Positions 51,771 to 60,515 of a stretch of 64,000 nt of DNA are shown here, piece after piece (positions within the stretch are counted from its first letter, which is position 1; each line of letters opens with the position of its first letter). The stretch lies in the NCBI GenBank assembly GCA_034432635.1, contig DAOUBK010000029.1, forward strand, positions 1 through 64,000. Reading direction: 5' to 3'. The position numbers were made by a program, and so were the translations under genes. Below the pieces are notes generated by a model that was not told the DNA's origin, did not search any database, and worked only from the letters and a program-made list of their open reading frames with translations. This DNA is from Roseiflexus sp034432635. Lineage in GTDB: Bacteria; Chloroflexota; Chloroflexia; Chloroflexales; Roseiflexaceae.

Positions 51771-51880
51771 AGAGAAGTCCTGTCACAGGAACGGCAAGGG
51801 GATGAAACGTTCAGCGCGTTGGTGCGCATCCCGATCGACAGCAGAGACGTCCTGTCACACGAACGGCAAGGGGACGAGAC
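51771..51880. CRISPR. Two-copy CRISPR-like repeat with one spacer (candidate, degenerate or orphan)
   Basis: Two direct repeats of about 38 bases (51771-51808 and 51843-51880) differ at only four positions. Both contain AGAGA, GTCCTGTCACA, GAACGGCAAGGGGA, and the first ends in ATGAAAC, the 3' end common in type I and III CRISPR repeats; the second ends ACGAGAC, as terminal repeats often degenerate. They flank a unique 34-base spacer at 51809-51842. No cas gene or leader is recognised in the window. A plain direct duplication is the alternative. Confidence 0.4.
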
Positions 51881-51917
51881 GGCGCATATCTGACAGCCCA
51901 TGAGGAGCACAGACGCA

Positions 51918-53477
51918 ATGATCCATCCAGAAGCGCATCGTATGCCTCATCTTCGGACGACGACAGCGACCGGATCGGTGTACCGGATCATTATGAGTAT
52001 ACTGTTCGCAGCGGCGGCATTGCTGGCAACGATAAATCTGCCCTATGCGCCGCGCACCTGGTTCGATGAAGGGTCGCACCTGCACGTACCTGAGACGCTG
52101 GTCCGGTACGGGAAGTATGCCGATATCAGCGCCACTCCTGATGGCGGCGTCGAGTTTCGCTACCACGGTCCCACAATCGGCATCGGTCCGACGATTATGC
52201 TACCGGTAGCAGCAGTCTACCAGGCGTTTGGCATCGGTCTGACGCAGGCGCGCATCGTCATCGTGATCTATTTTGCGCTGGCGATTGTTGCCGGGTACGT
52301 GCTTGCACAGCGCCTCTACGGCGGATGGCCCGCGCTCATCGCGCTGGCATTGCTGCTGGCGTCGCGCACGGTCAACTACGAAGGTTTGATCGAGTACGGT
52401 CGGCAGGTGCTTGGTGAAGTGCCGGGGGTTGCATTCGTTTTTCTGGGAATGCTGGCATGGCTGGCTGCGCTGAAAACGGCGACAGAGCCTTCGATGCGGC
52501 GGGCGCATCTGATCTGGAGCGTTCTGGCGGGGTTGGGGTTCGGGATGGCGCTGGTCACGAAGAATCAGTTTGTGCTGATCGTGCCACTGGCGCTCCTGTT
52601 GACAGCGTTGCTCGACTGGTGCTACTATCGGGCTGGCAGTTGGGTGCAGCGTCTGGTTCCACTCATCGTTTCGGTTGCGTGCTTCAGCGCCTGGACGCTG
52701 GCACAGTTTGCGCTGCTGGGTCCCGGAACCTTCTTCGAGAACATACAGCAGACGCGGCAGGCAGCGGGGGGCGCGATCTTCGTCTTTAACCTCCGATCGA
52801 CGCTGCGCGCCGGATATTACCTGTTGCGCCCGGATCTGTACGGCGGCTTGATCATTCCGGCGCTGGTATATACCATCTGGCGCGCGCGCAGCCGCACCGT
52901 GCAGGGGTTGTGCGATGCACTGCTGGCGCTGTTAATCGGTCTGTGGCTGGCATGGTTCGTTGGCGCTTCGCTCGGATGGCCGCGCTATGCTTTTCCGGCG
53001 GTGGCCCTGAGTGCACTCACTGTCGCGCGCCTGGCAGTCGACACGGTGGTCTGGCTGCGACGTCTGCTGCCGGTTGCGGCAACAATTGCGGTTGTCTACC
53101 TCATTGCAATCATTGCGTTGCCGCTCGCTCTGACTGGGCGCGTCGTGTTCACTCCCGACGACAGCGCACAGCGATTTGCGGCATATCTGAATGCTACCGT
53201 ACCGGAAACGGCAATCGTCGCAACGTGGGAGCCGGAACTCGGCGTGCTGACCGACCACAACTACCTCTACCCGCCGCAACCGACGCTCGATCAGGCGGTG
53301 CGCTTCACCTGGCTGGGCGGGGCGCCGGTGCAGTACGACTGGTATACGGATCACCCGGCGTATGTGGTCGTTGGTCCGTTTGGGGCATACACGCGCGTGT
53401 ATGACACTCCCGATCTGGCACGCCAGTACATTCAGGTGGCGCAGATCGGACCGTATGTGCTGTTCATGCATCGTTAG
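51918..53477 (+). CDS. GT-C-like glycosyltransferase, PMT/GT39-related (3 of 3)
   Basis: A 519-residue polytopic protein with about eleven helices. After the first helix, YAPRTWFDEGSHLHVPETLVRYGKYAD carries an Asp-Glu pair in the first external loop, the catalytic signature of ArnT/PMT-type GT-C enzymes that use lipid-phosphate sugars. VTKNQFVLIVPLALLL and SLGWPRYAFPAVAL are later blocks like those of the family. The last 90 residues form a soluble domain. The ATG at 51918 has GAGGAG ten bases upstream. It begins 37 bases after the CRISPR-like repeats. Confidence 0.72.
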   Translation: MIHPEAHRMPHLRTTTATGSVYRIIMSILFAAAALLATINLPYAPRTWFDEGSHLHVPETLVRYGKYADISATPDGGVEFRYHGPTIGIGPTIMLPVAAVYQAFGIGLTQARIVIVIYFALAIVAGYVLAQRLYGGWPALIALALLLASRTVNYEGLIEYGRQVLGEVPGVAFVFLGMLAWLAALKTATEPSMRRAHLIWSVLAGLGFGMALVTKNQFVLIVPLALLLTALLDWCYYRAGSWVQRLVPLIVSVACFSAWTLAQFALLGPGTFFENIQQTRQAAGGAIFVFNLRSTLRAGYYLLRPDLYGGLIIPALVYTIWRARSRTVQGLCDALLALLIGLWLAWFVGASLGWPRYAFPAVALSALTVARLAVDTVVWLRRLLPVAATIAVVYLIAIIALPLALTGRVVFTPDDSAQRFAAYLNATVPETAIVATWEPELGVLTDHNYLYPPQPTLDQAVRFTWLGGAPVQYDWYTDHPAYVVVGPFGAYTRVYDTPDLARQYIQVAQIGPYVLFMHR

Positions 53478-53653
53478 CCCAGTTTACGGTGTGTATCGAA
53501 CAGTGGTTCATCAGTTCCATTGCGTTGCAGAAAAGTGTCCAGAAGTGACATTTTCGCTCGCCTGGCGGGGATGTTGTAGAGCATTTTTGCATATCAGGAA
53601 ATGGTGCAGAGTTCGCACGGATGATTCACTATGATCGCTGCGAGAGCGCAAGG

Positions 53654-54493
53654 ATGCGTCGGCTTGCATCCGTATGGACGCTTCTGCTGATTCTGTTGCT
53701 GATCTCGTGTGTGCTGTCGGTCGTGGATCACGGCGCACAACCAGCGCCGCTTCTCGCCGATGCGCTGCCGACGCCACGACTGGAGGGCATTGCAGCGGAA
53801 CGTCGCGAGGTGCGTTTCGTCAGCGGTGACGTGGAACTGGCCGGCGAACTCGATCTTCCGGTGGGTTCTGGTCCGCACCCGCTGGTCTTCATCATTCATC
53901 ACTCCGGTCCCGTTCCCCGCGACGCATACGGATACCTGACCGAGGTTCTGCTGCGTGCCGGATACGCCGTCTTCCGCTTCGACAAACGTGGAACCGGCGC
54001 GAGCGGCGGGGTATACGGGTGCTGCGAAAGTGACGATGCGCTGGCAGCCTATCGTGCAGCCGTGGCACAGGACGGGATTGACCGCTGTCGCGTCTTCATT
54101 GTGGCGCAGAGCATTGGAACGCAATATCTGGCTGAGCAGTATCAGGCATACGTTCAGGTGCAACGTCCACGTGGCGTTGCACTGCTCTCGAATCTGCTGC
54201 GCGCCGACGATATTGTGCGCATCGATGCGCCGCTCATTGTGATCGTTGCCGATAGTGAACCAGAGTTGAACGCCATCGGTGCTGAAGCCGTGGCAGCGCA
54301 CAACGCGTGCTATGCATCGGGTTCGAAACTGTACATTGCCGAAGGCGCCGAACACACCCTCTTCGATATCCGCAGCGGACCGATCGACTGGAACGACCCG
54401 GCATGGGTCGACCGTTATCATCGGGGAGCAATGCAGGCGCTTGTGCAGCAACTTGATGCGTGGCAGCGCTTGCTCCATCCCTGTCATCAATGA
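53654..54493 (+). CDS. Alpha/beta hydrolase lipoprotein
   Basis: A 279-residue exported protein. The ATG at 53654 is preferred to the one at 53621 since the protein then starts MRRLASVWTLLLILLLISC, a signal with lipobox LISC (C19). The alpha/beta hydrolase fold is clear: PLVFIIHHSGPVPRDAYGYL, AVFRFDKRGTGASGGVYGCC, nucleophile Ser in VFIVAQSIGTQYLAEQY, acid strand LIVIVADSE and terminal AEGAEHTLFD with the catalytic His. It may be a secreted esterase or deacylase for the surface glycan; substrate not known. Confidence 0.75.
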   Translation: MRRLASVWTLLLILLLISCVLSVVDHGAQPAPLLADALPTPRLEGIAAERREVRFVSGDVELAGELDLPVGSGPHPLVFIIHHSGPVPRDAYGYLTEVLLRAGYAVFRFDKRGTGASGGVYGCCESDDALAAYRAAVAQDGIDRCRVFIVAQSIGTQYLAEQYQAYVQVQRPRGVALLSNLLRADDIVRIDAPLIVIVADSEPELNAIGAEAVAAHNACYASGSKLYIAEGAEHTLFDIRSGPIDWNDPAWVDRYHRGAMQALVQQLDAWQRLLHPCHQ

Positions 54494-54587
54494 TTGTGAG
54501 CAGAGAGTTATTCAGCGCGACACATGGGGCAACCTGCCAGAGGTATGATGAGATCGAGTACTGTCATCGGTGTTAGGAGAGTCGCGT

Positions 54588-56684
54588 ATGTTGTTCCGAT
54601 TACCGCCCTGGCGACGAAGATCACTGATTGCAGTCATTACTGCGCTGAGTGTGGTGTTCACACTGACTGCAACGGCAACCTCATGAATGATCAGCCCTGC
54701 GTCGCCGATCTCTGTTGCTGCAAGCAGCGTTCCGGTCTATCTTCCGATCATCTTGCGTGACAGTGCGATGCCGGGCACAGAATGGACTCAGCATGTCGCG
54801 AATGCGCAATGCACCAGTTATGTAACCAACGAGGTCCCCCCCTGGCGTCTCAAGTGGATCTAGAACGCTCTGGACGCGAGCGGTCGGGTGCGCAGCGATA
54901 AGATTCGCCTGCCACGCGGCATTCAGCCGGTCACCGGCGGCGGTCGTGTCTACGTGGCAGCCGGGAGTCGCGGAGTGTATGCACTCGATAATGCGACCGG
55001 CGCAGTGGTCTGGAACCGTAACCCGGGGGGCGCCATCAACTCCACGCCGGCATACGATCCGTCGACTGGCGCGCTGTTCGTGGTCTCGTCGAACGGCACG
55101 CTCTACAAACTCGAAGCTGCCGCCAGTACGACACTGGGGCAGTTTGCCAGCGGCGCTTCCTTCAGCCTCCCGCTGCTGCCTGCCGTGCTTTCCGATCGGG
55201 TGCTGTTCAGCATGGGTAATCGGGTCTATGCGACCGACGATCGCACAATGGTACATATGTGGAATTACGATGCCGGGTCGCCGGTACATACGCCGCCGTC
55301 GTACTCGGCGCGTCTGGATCGGGTTATTGTGGCGAGTAGCGATCTGTATGTGCACGCCATCGATAACGCCACCGGAACGCGTATCTGGCGGGTGAAACCC
55401 ACTCCGCTGTCACCGGGTGAACCGGGCGACAGTAATCCGAACGCGGAAGTATCCTATGGTTGGCCCTTCATCGCCGAGAAACATGGACTGGTGCTTATCA
55501 AACTGCGGCTCAACTGGCAAACCATGTGGATGTGGAGTCCCTGGCCCGCGACAAATGCTGCGATGTGCAGCAATCTGGAGGCGCGTCCGGATCAGCAGGC
55601 GCTGCATGTCTTGCGCCTGGATAATGGGCAACGCGCCTTCATCGTCAATGTGGGGCACGGCGGGTTTGGCGATGGCGGGTATATGCCGATGGGTCCGCAA
55701 GCAGTGATCAAACGATTTGCCAACGGTCAGGAAGTCGCTTATGTGGTAATACGCGGATCACCCTGTCTGATCGCGGCGTGTGATGGGCGCGGCGATTCGT
55801 TTTTGGCCGAAATGGTGCTGGACAATACCACCGTGTTGGGGTATCAGGCGGGGTATGTGCGCTACATACGCAACACTTTCTTTCCGACCGATGAACAGGC
55901 CAATCTATCGATGGCGGGGAGTCACCTGTTCGCTGCTCACTGGGAAGCCGGGATCGTTTATCGCATCGTGGATCGCTCGGCGGGCCGCGGATTGTCGGCG
56001 AGCGATCCGATCGTGATCGAGAATCTGCCGCATATTGCAACATCGCAGGACGAGGATACGTGCGGAATGGGATTTCGATCCAGTCATTACTGCGGGAGTA
56101 GTCTGAAAAACACCCGTCTCTGGCCCAGTGGCTTCTACATCTACTGGAAACAGGACGCGGTGTATGACCAGTACTGGACGGAGTACGCGATCTGGACGGT
56201 CAGCGGGCGCAGCGTGTACTTCCTGAGCACAGACGGTGCACTGGTTGCTCTGGAGCAGGGAAACCCGGCGAGTGTCGCGCTGTCCGGTGCAGGTGAAGCG
56301 GCATCGCAGCAGGCTGATGGGGGGCAGGTGGACTATGGTTCGTACCTGCTGGAAGAGAATGAAACTCCTGAGTCTGGTGATGCCGGGGATGTGATCATTC
56401 CCTACACGGATGCGCGCGCGTATGCGGGGCAGTATGTCACGGTCGAAGGCACGATCTGGTACATCTTCAACAACGGCAAGGCGGTCTACCTCGGATTTAC
56501 CAACCCGCACCAGGGGGCGTTCAAAGTACGCATCATGAAGGAAGCGTGGGGGAACTTTGCAGGCGAACCGGAGCACCTGTACACGCTGGAACAGCGCGTG
56601 CGCGTTACAGGTATCATTGGGTGGTATCAGGGCGATCCGGTGATCTACGTTACGGAACCCGGTCAGATCGAGATCGTGCCATAG
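54588..56684 (+). pseudogene. PQQ-repeat/OB-fold exported protein gene with two in-frame stops
   Basis: From an ATG at 54588 with TAGGAG upstream, one frame encodes a signal peptide (MLFRLPPWRRRSLIAVITAL), then meets TGA at 54684-54686, continues with SVPVYLPIILRD and PPWRLKWI, meets TAG at 54861-54863 where its paralogue at 46394 has Trp in KWIWN, and then stays open to 56684. The last 598 residues hold PQQ-type propeller blades (RVYVAAGSRGVYALDNATGA) and a C-terminal OB-like domain (AGQYVTVEGTIWYIFNNGKA, QRVRVTGIIGWYQGDPVIYV). A start at GTG 54888 would lack export. It appears recently inactivated, unless the stops are sequence errors or read through. Confidence 0.8.
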
Positions 56685-56719
56685 GAAACAGGGCGACTTT
56701 GCTACCCATATGCTGCTCT

Positions 56720-56754
56720 GCGGAGAATAGCGTTGCTATTCTCCGCTTTATTTT
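56720..56754 (+). terminator. Rho-independent terminator
   Basis: An 11-bp perfect stem (GCGGAGAATAG and CTATTCTCCGC), 5-base loop and T-rich tail TTTATTTT. It lies 35 bases after the stop of the interrupted PQQ gene and is the clearest terminator of the window. Confidence 0.88.
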
Positions 56755-57256
56755 CATCGATGACGCTCCTGTCAAACAGCAGGATACATTCCTGGTAGGG
56801 CAACCGGGTCATTATTCGTGGGATGTTCTGACGTACTAGACCGGCGCATGTCCCTGTGCAGCTTGGGTGTGCGGCGTCTCGCCTGCATGCAGTAGTGTGA
56901 AGCATCACAGAGGTGAAAGCAGCGTGCCTGCGGCTGTTTTTGCAAGCAGGAGACCCACGCTCTATGGCGAACAGTGCAGATCGAGCACAAGCACCGGTCT
57001 ATTGCGTGTCGTGTTCTGCCGGATGTGATGAGGACACAGACAGGCAGCGGGTGGAGGCAGGGTCGGGCAGTGTGTGGTCTGCGCCAGTTGCGTACAGACA
57101 GGTAATCCTGGTGTCGCAATCGGACGCGCCGTCCTTTGATACTCTGGAAATCCTGACTTTACAACACTCGGAAACCCTGAGTTCATCTTCTTTTCATATT
57201 GTTTCGCTACAGTATGCCTGCTCGCCTAAAGTATTCTATGGAGTAAGAGGGTCTGT
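56755..57256. other. Spacer ahead of the 1061-residue exported protein
   Basis: About 500 bases with no supported gene on either strand and no convincing promoter pair. The last 100 bases are more AT-rich and may contain the start site of the following gene. Confidence 0.5.
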
Positions 57257-60200
57257 ATGCGTCGCAGTATAGTCTGGCTCTGGTTGCCTGTTCTGGTCAG
57301 CGGTTTGATGGTATTCGTTGCTACGACGGGCCAGACACTGGTTGCACATGCAACGGTTCCCAATAATCAAAACTGGACGTTCAGTCCAGGAACGTGTGCT
57401 CCAACGTTCCTGGGAGCCGTGTTTGCGAACTGGAATCCGGTGTCTGGAGCGCCTAACTGCGGTATCTTTACGTCTGGCGCAGCATCGCCGAACCAGTTCG
57501 ATACTGGGCAGATTTTCCCGCCGAATGTGCTGCGCGACGATGCAAGCGCAGCCACGCCCTGCGAGAATGGTCGCACCAGCGGCGTCTGTTATCGGATGTG
57601 GTACGTCGGTACCCGTCCTGGCGAGCCGGATCGCCGGATCGGATATGCCGTCTCACCGGACGGTGTTTCCTGGTATCGCGTTCAGGGAACGCACACCGGC
57701 GGCAGTGTCTTCGAAGGTTCCGGGACGTCTGGAAGTTTTGATCAGAACGGCGTAACAACGTTTCATGTGATCAAAGATGGCGGATCGTACCACATGTGGT
57801 ACACCGGCGTCAGTAGCACCTGGCGCTGGGAAGGGTTTGGTTACGCAACCTCGACCAACGGCGCTACCTGGGTGCGACAGAATGGCGGAGCGCCGGTACT
57901 GACGTCGCGCCCCGGTTTGGGTCTGTTCGACGATGATCGCATCATCGGACCGTTTGTGCTGATCGATGAAGCCAGCGCCATTGCACCGTGCGAAGGCGGT
58001 CGCACCAGTGGACGCTGCTTCCGTATGTGGTACGAAGGGTTTCGAGCGGATAGCAGTTTTTATATCGGACACGCACTGTCGCCGAATGGTATCAACTGGA
58101 CGATTGTGAATGGTTCTGATGCTCTTGGTTCGGTGCTTGCCGGGGCAGATGGTTTTTCAGATTTCGACTCGAATAGCGTCGGTCTCGTCGCCGTTATCAA
58201 AGATGGCGCAATCTATCGAATGTGGTACCAGGCAAAAGACTACAGTATACCGGATACCTTCCGGATCGGGCACGTCACCTCAGTGAATGGGGTGAACTGG
58301 GTGCGCCCCGATCCGAACCTTCCTGCGTTCAGCGGTGATCTGGACACGATCAGCGTTAATCCTTCTGGAACCAGCGATAGTGTATGGGTCGTGCGGCTGT
58401 TGAAGGAAGACCTGACCTATCGGATGTGGTATGCCACTGCCGGAACGCCGGATAGCACGCGCTTCGGGCTGGCTGAGATGACGCAGGGATCGCCGATCAC
58501 GCCGACAGTTCGGCGCGAAGGTGATGTGTTTACGATCAGTATGACCACGCAACAAACCATTCCGCTCGGCGGCAGTGTCCTGATCACTCTACCGCCGGAT
58601 GTGTTGCTCGATCAGTTTGCTGCGGTCGAACTGCAAGGTTTTGAAGCCGGCGCCTCTCTCGTGCGTGAACGTGCGGCGGTTACTGATGCGTACAGCGGGT
58701 TCTCAGCGCGGGATGCGATCCTGATCCGCCTGCCAAACGGCTCCGTCGCTGGACCAAAAACGATCCGGTTCAATCTCGGCGCCGGTGCGCCTGATCCGAC
58801 GACCTTCCTGATCCAGACGTTCGACACTCACAAGGTCCTCGAACGCGCACGTGTTGTGCCCGGCAATCTGCGAGTGATCCAGAGTGCAGATCCGGTTGTC
58901 GCTGGTGAACCGGTTACGTACACTATCACGGTCAGTAACGAGTTCGCGAATGAGGTCACTGGGGCAGTATTGACCAGCACATTTCCGGTACAACTGAGCG
59001 GTACGACCTGGACGTGTGTTCCGTCGGGTGGGGCTTCCTGTGCGCCTACCAGCGGCAGCGGCAACTGGAGCAATAAGACCCTCAATCTGCCGGTTGGGAG
59101 CAGCATTACATTTACCGTCACCGGTGTGCTGGCAAGCACAGAGACCGGCAATCTGGTCAGTACGGTCAGTGTGGCGACTCCTGCCGGGATCAATGAACTG
59201 ACGCCAGACGACAATACAACCACACTCTCGACGCTGATCAGTCTCCGCGGTGATCTGGCAGTGACGCGAACGAGCGACCCGGCGGTTCCACAGGCAGGTC
59301 AGCCGATCACCTACACGCTGACGGCAACGAATGCTGGACCGAGCACCGTGGTCGATGCGAATGTAGTGAATATCTTCCCGGTTAGCGTCACAAATATAAT
59401 CTGGAGTTGCAGCGCAACATCTGGATCGACGTGCCCGTCAGCGGGGAGCGGGAGCATTAATGTGCCGGTCACTCTCACGCCGGGTGGGAGCGCGGTATTC
59501 ACCGCCACCGGCGTGGTGTCGTCGGCAGCGCTGACGATGCCGCCACATTCGGCAATCGTGACAGTGCCGGGGAATGTGACCGATCCTGATCCGGATAACA
59601 ATGTGTTCACCGACAGTGGTGGACTGGGGCGACCTGCCGATCTGATGATCAGCAAGACGGTTGCGCCGACGATTGTTGTTCCCGGACTGCCGGTGACCTA
59701 TACAATTACGGTGACGAACACCGGTAGCGCAGATGCCGATGGCGCAACCGTGCGCGACCTGTTCCCGCCAACGATTGACGGCGTGACGTGGACGTGCAGC
59801 GGCGCGAATGGCGCAACATGTGAGCAGGCGAGTGGTAGCGGCAACCTGATGCTAAACCTGCCGTCGTTCCCGGTCGGCGGATCGGCGACGATCATCATAT
59901 CGGGGGTCGTGGCAGCAAATGCAACCGGCAACCTGGTGAATACGGCGCATGTCTTGCCACCCATCGACGTGGACGACCCGACATTCACCAACAACAGCGT
60001 CACGATTTCGAGTACGCTCCAACCACACACCGATCTGGCAGTGATGCAGAGCCTCCCGCTGCACGCCGTGGCGGGACAAACCGTGACATACACGGTAACA
60101 GTGCAAAACAATGGTCCGAGTGTTGCTACCGGTGCGCGGGTGAACAACACACCACCTGCGCTCGTGACAGTAGCCGGTTGGACGTGTGCGGCGTCGAGTG

Positions 60201-60442
60201 GGTCGTTCTGTGGCGCGGCTAGTGGCAGTGCACCGGTTGATGACGAGGTGACGCTGGCGCCGGGCGGGATGGTAACCTACACAGTGACCGGGGTTGTCTT
60301 CCGGCAGGCAGTGGGGATGTTGCCCTTCTCCAGTGCCGTTATCGCGCCAACCGGCGCAGCAGACCCTGTTTCGTCGAACAACCTGGTGGAGGGTTCGACA
60401 CAGGCGCTGTATGTGGTGACCCTGCCAGTTATTATGCGGTAA
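57257..60442 (+). CDS. Large secreted protein: five-bladed-type propeller plus DUF11 repeats
   Basis: A 1061-residue exported protein. Residues 1-34 form a signal peptide. Residues about 90-420 repeat YRMWYVG, YHMWYTG, FRMWYEG, YRMWYQA and YRMWYAT with GYAVSPDGVSW-like strands, the pattern of GH43/GH32-type beta-propellers, probably for sugar binding. A linker domain (430-530) leads to four DUF11-type Ig-like repeats (from about 535, 675, 797 and 925), each with DLAVTRTSDPAVPQAGQPIT or similar and a paired-Cys WTC...C segment. The C-terminus is YVVTLPVIMR, a VYLPLVLR-like motif. It may be a surface adhesin or sheath component. AGAGGG lies before the ATG. Confidence 0.8.
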   Translation: MRRSIVWLWLPVLVSGLMVFVATTGQTLVAHATVPNNQNWTFSPGTCAPTFLGAVFANWNPVSGAPNCGIFTSGAASPNQFDTGQIFPPNVLRDDASAATPCENGRTSGVCYRMWYVGTRPGEPDRRIGYAVSPDGVSWYRVQGTHTGGSVFEGSGTSGSFDQNGVTTFHVIKDGGSYHMWYTGVSSTWRWEGFGYATSTNGATWVRQNGGAPVLTSRPGLGLFDDDRIIGPFVLIDEASAIAPCEGGRTSGRCFRMWYEGFRADSSFYIGHALSPNGINWTIVNGSDALGSVLAGADGFSDFDSNSVGLVAVIKDGAIYRMWYQAKDYSIPDTFRIGHVTSVNGVNWVRPDPNLPAFSGDLDTISVNPSGTSDSVWVVRLLKEDLTYRMWYATAGTPDSTRFGLAEMTQGSPITPTVRREGDVFTISMTTQQTIPLGGSVLITLPPDVLLDQFAAVELQGFEAGASLVRERAAVTDAYSGFSARDAILIRLPNGSVAGPKTIRFNLGAGAPDPTTFLIQTFDTHKVLERARVVPGNLRVIQSADPVVAGEPVTYTITVSNEFANEVTGAVLTSTFPVQLSGTTWTCVPSGGASCAPTSGSGNWSNKTLNLPVGSSITFTVTGVLASTETGNLVSTVSVATPAGINELTPDDNTTTLSTLISLRGDLAVTRTSDPAVPQAGQPITYTLTATNAGPSTVVDANVVNIFPVSVTNIIWSCSATSGSTCPSAGSGSINVPVTLTPGGSAVFTATGVVSSAALTMPPHSAIVTVPGNVTDPDPDNNVFTDSGGLGRPADLMISKTVAPTIVVPGLPVTYTITVTNTGSADADGATVRDLFPPTIDGVTWTCSGANGATCEQASGSGNLMLNLPSFPVGGSATIIISGVVAANATGNLVNTAHVLPPIDVDDPTFTNNSVTISSTLQPHTDLAVMQSLPLHAVAGQTVTYTVTVQNNGPSVATGARVNNTPPALVTVAGWTCAASSGSFCGAASGSAPVDDEVTLAPGGMVTYTVTGVVFRQAVGMLPFSSAVIAPTGAADPVSSNNLVEGSTQALYVVTLPVIMR

Positions 60443-60477
60443 ACGCGAACAGCGTGTCTGTTCCGTTCAGGGTGACG

Positions 60478-60499
60478 GGGGAGCGGGTTCTCGCTCCCC
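60478..60499. terminator. Hairpin between convergent genes
   Basis: An 8-bp stem GGGGAGCG/CGCTCCCC with a 6-base loop lies 35 bases after one stop and 16 bases from the stop of the convergent gene. It could serve both directions, although T tracts are weak. Confidence 0.55.
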
Positions 60500-60515
60500 T
60501 GTCCAATATGTTCCT

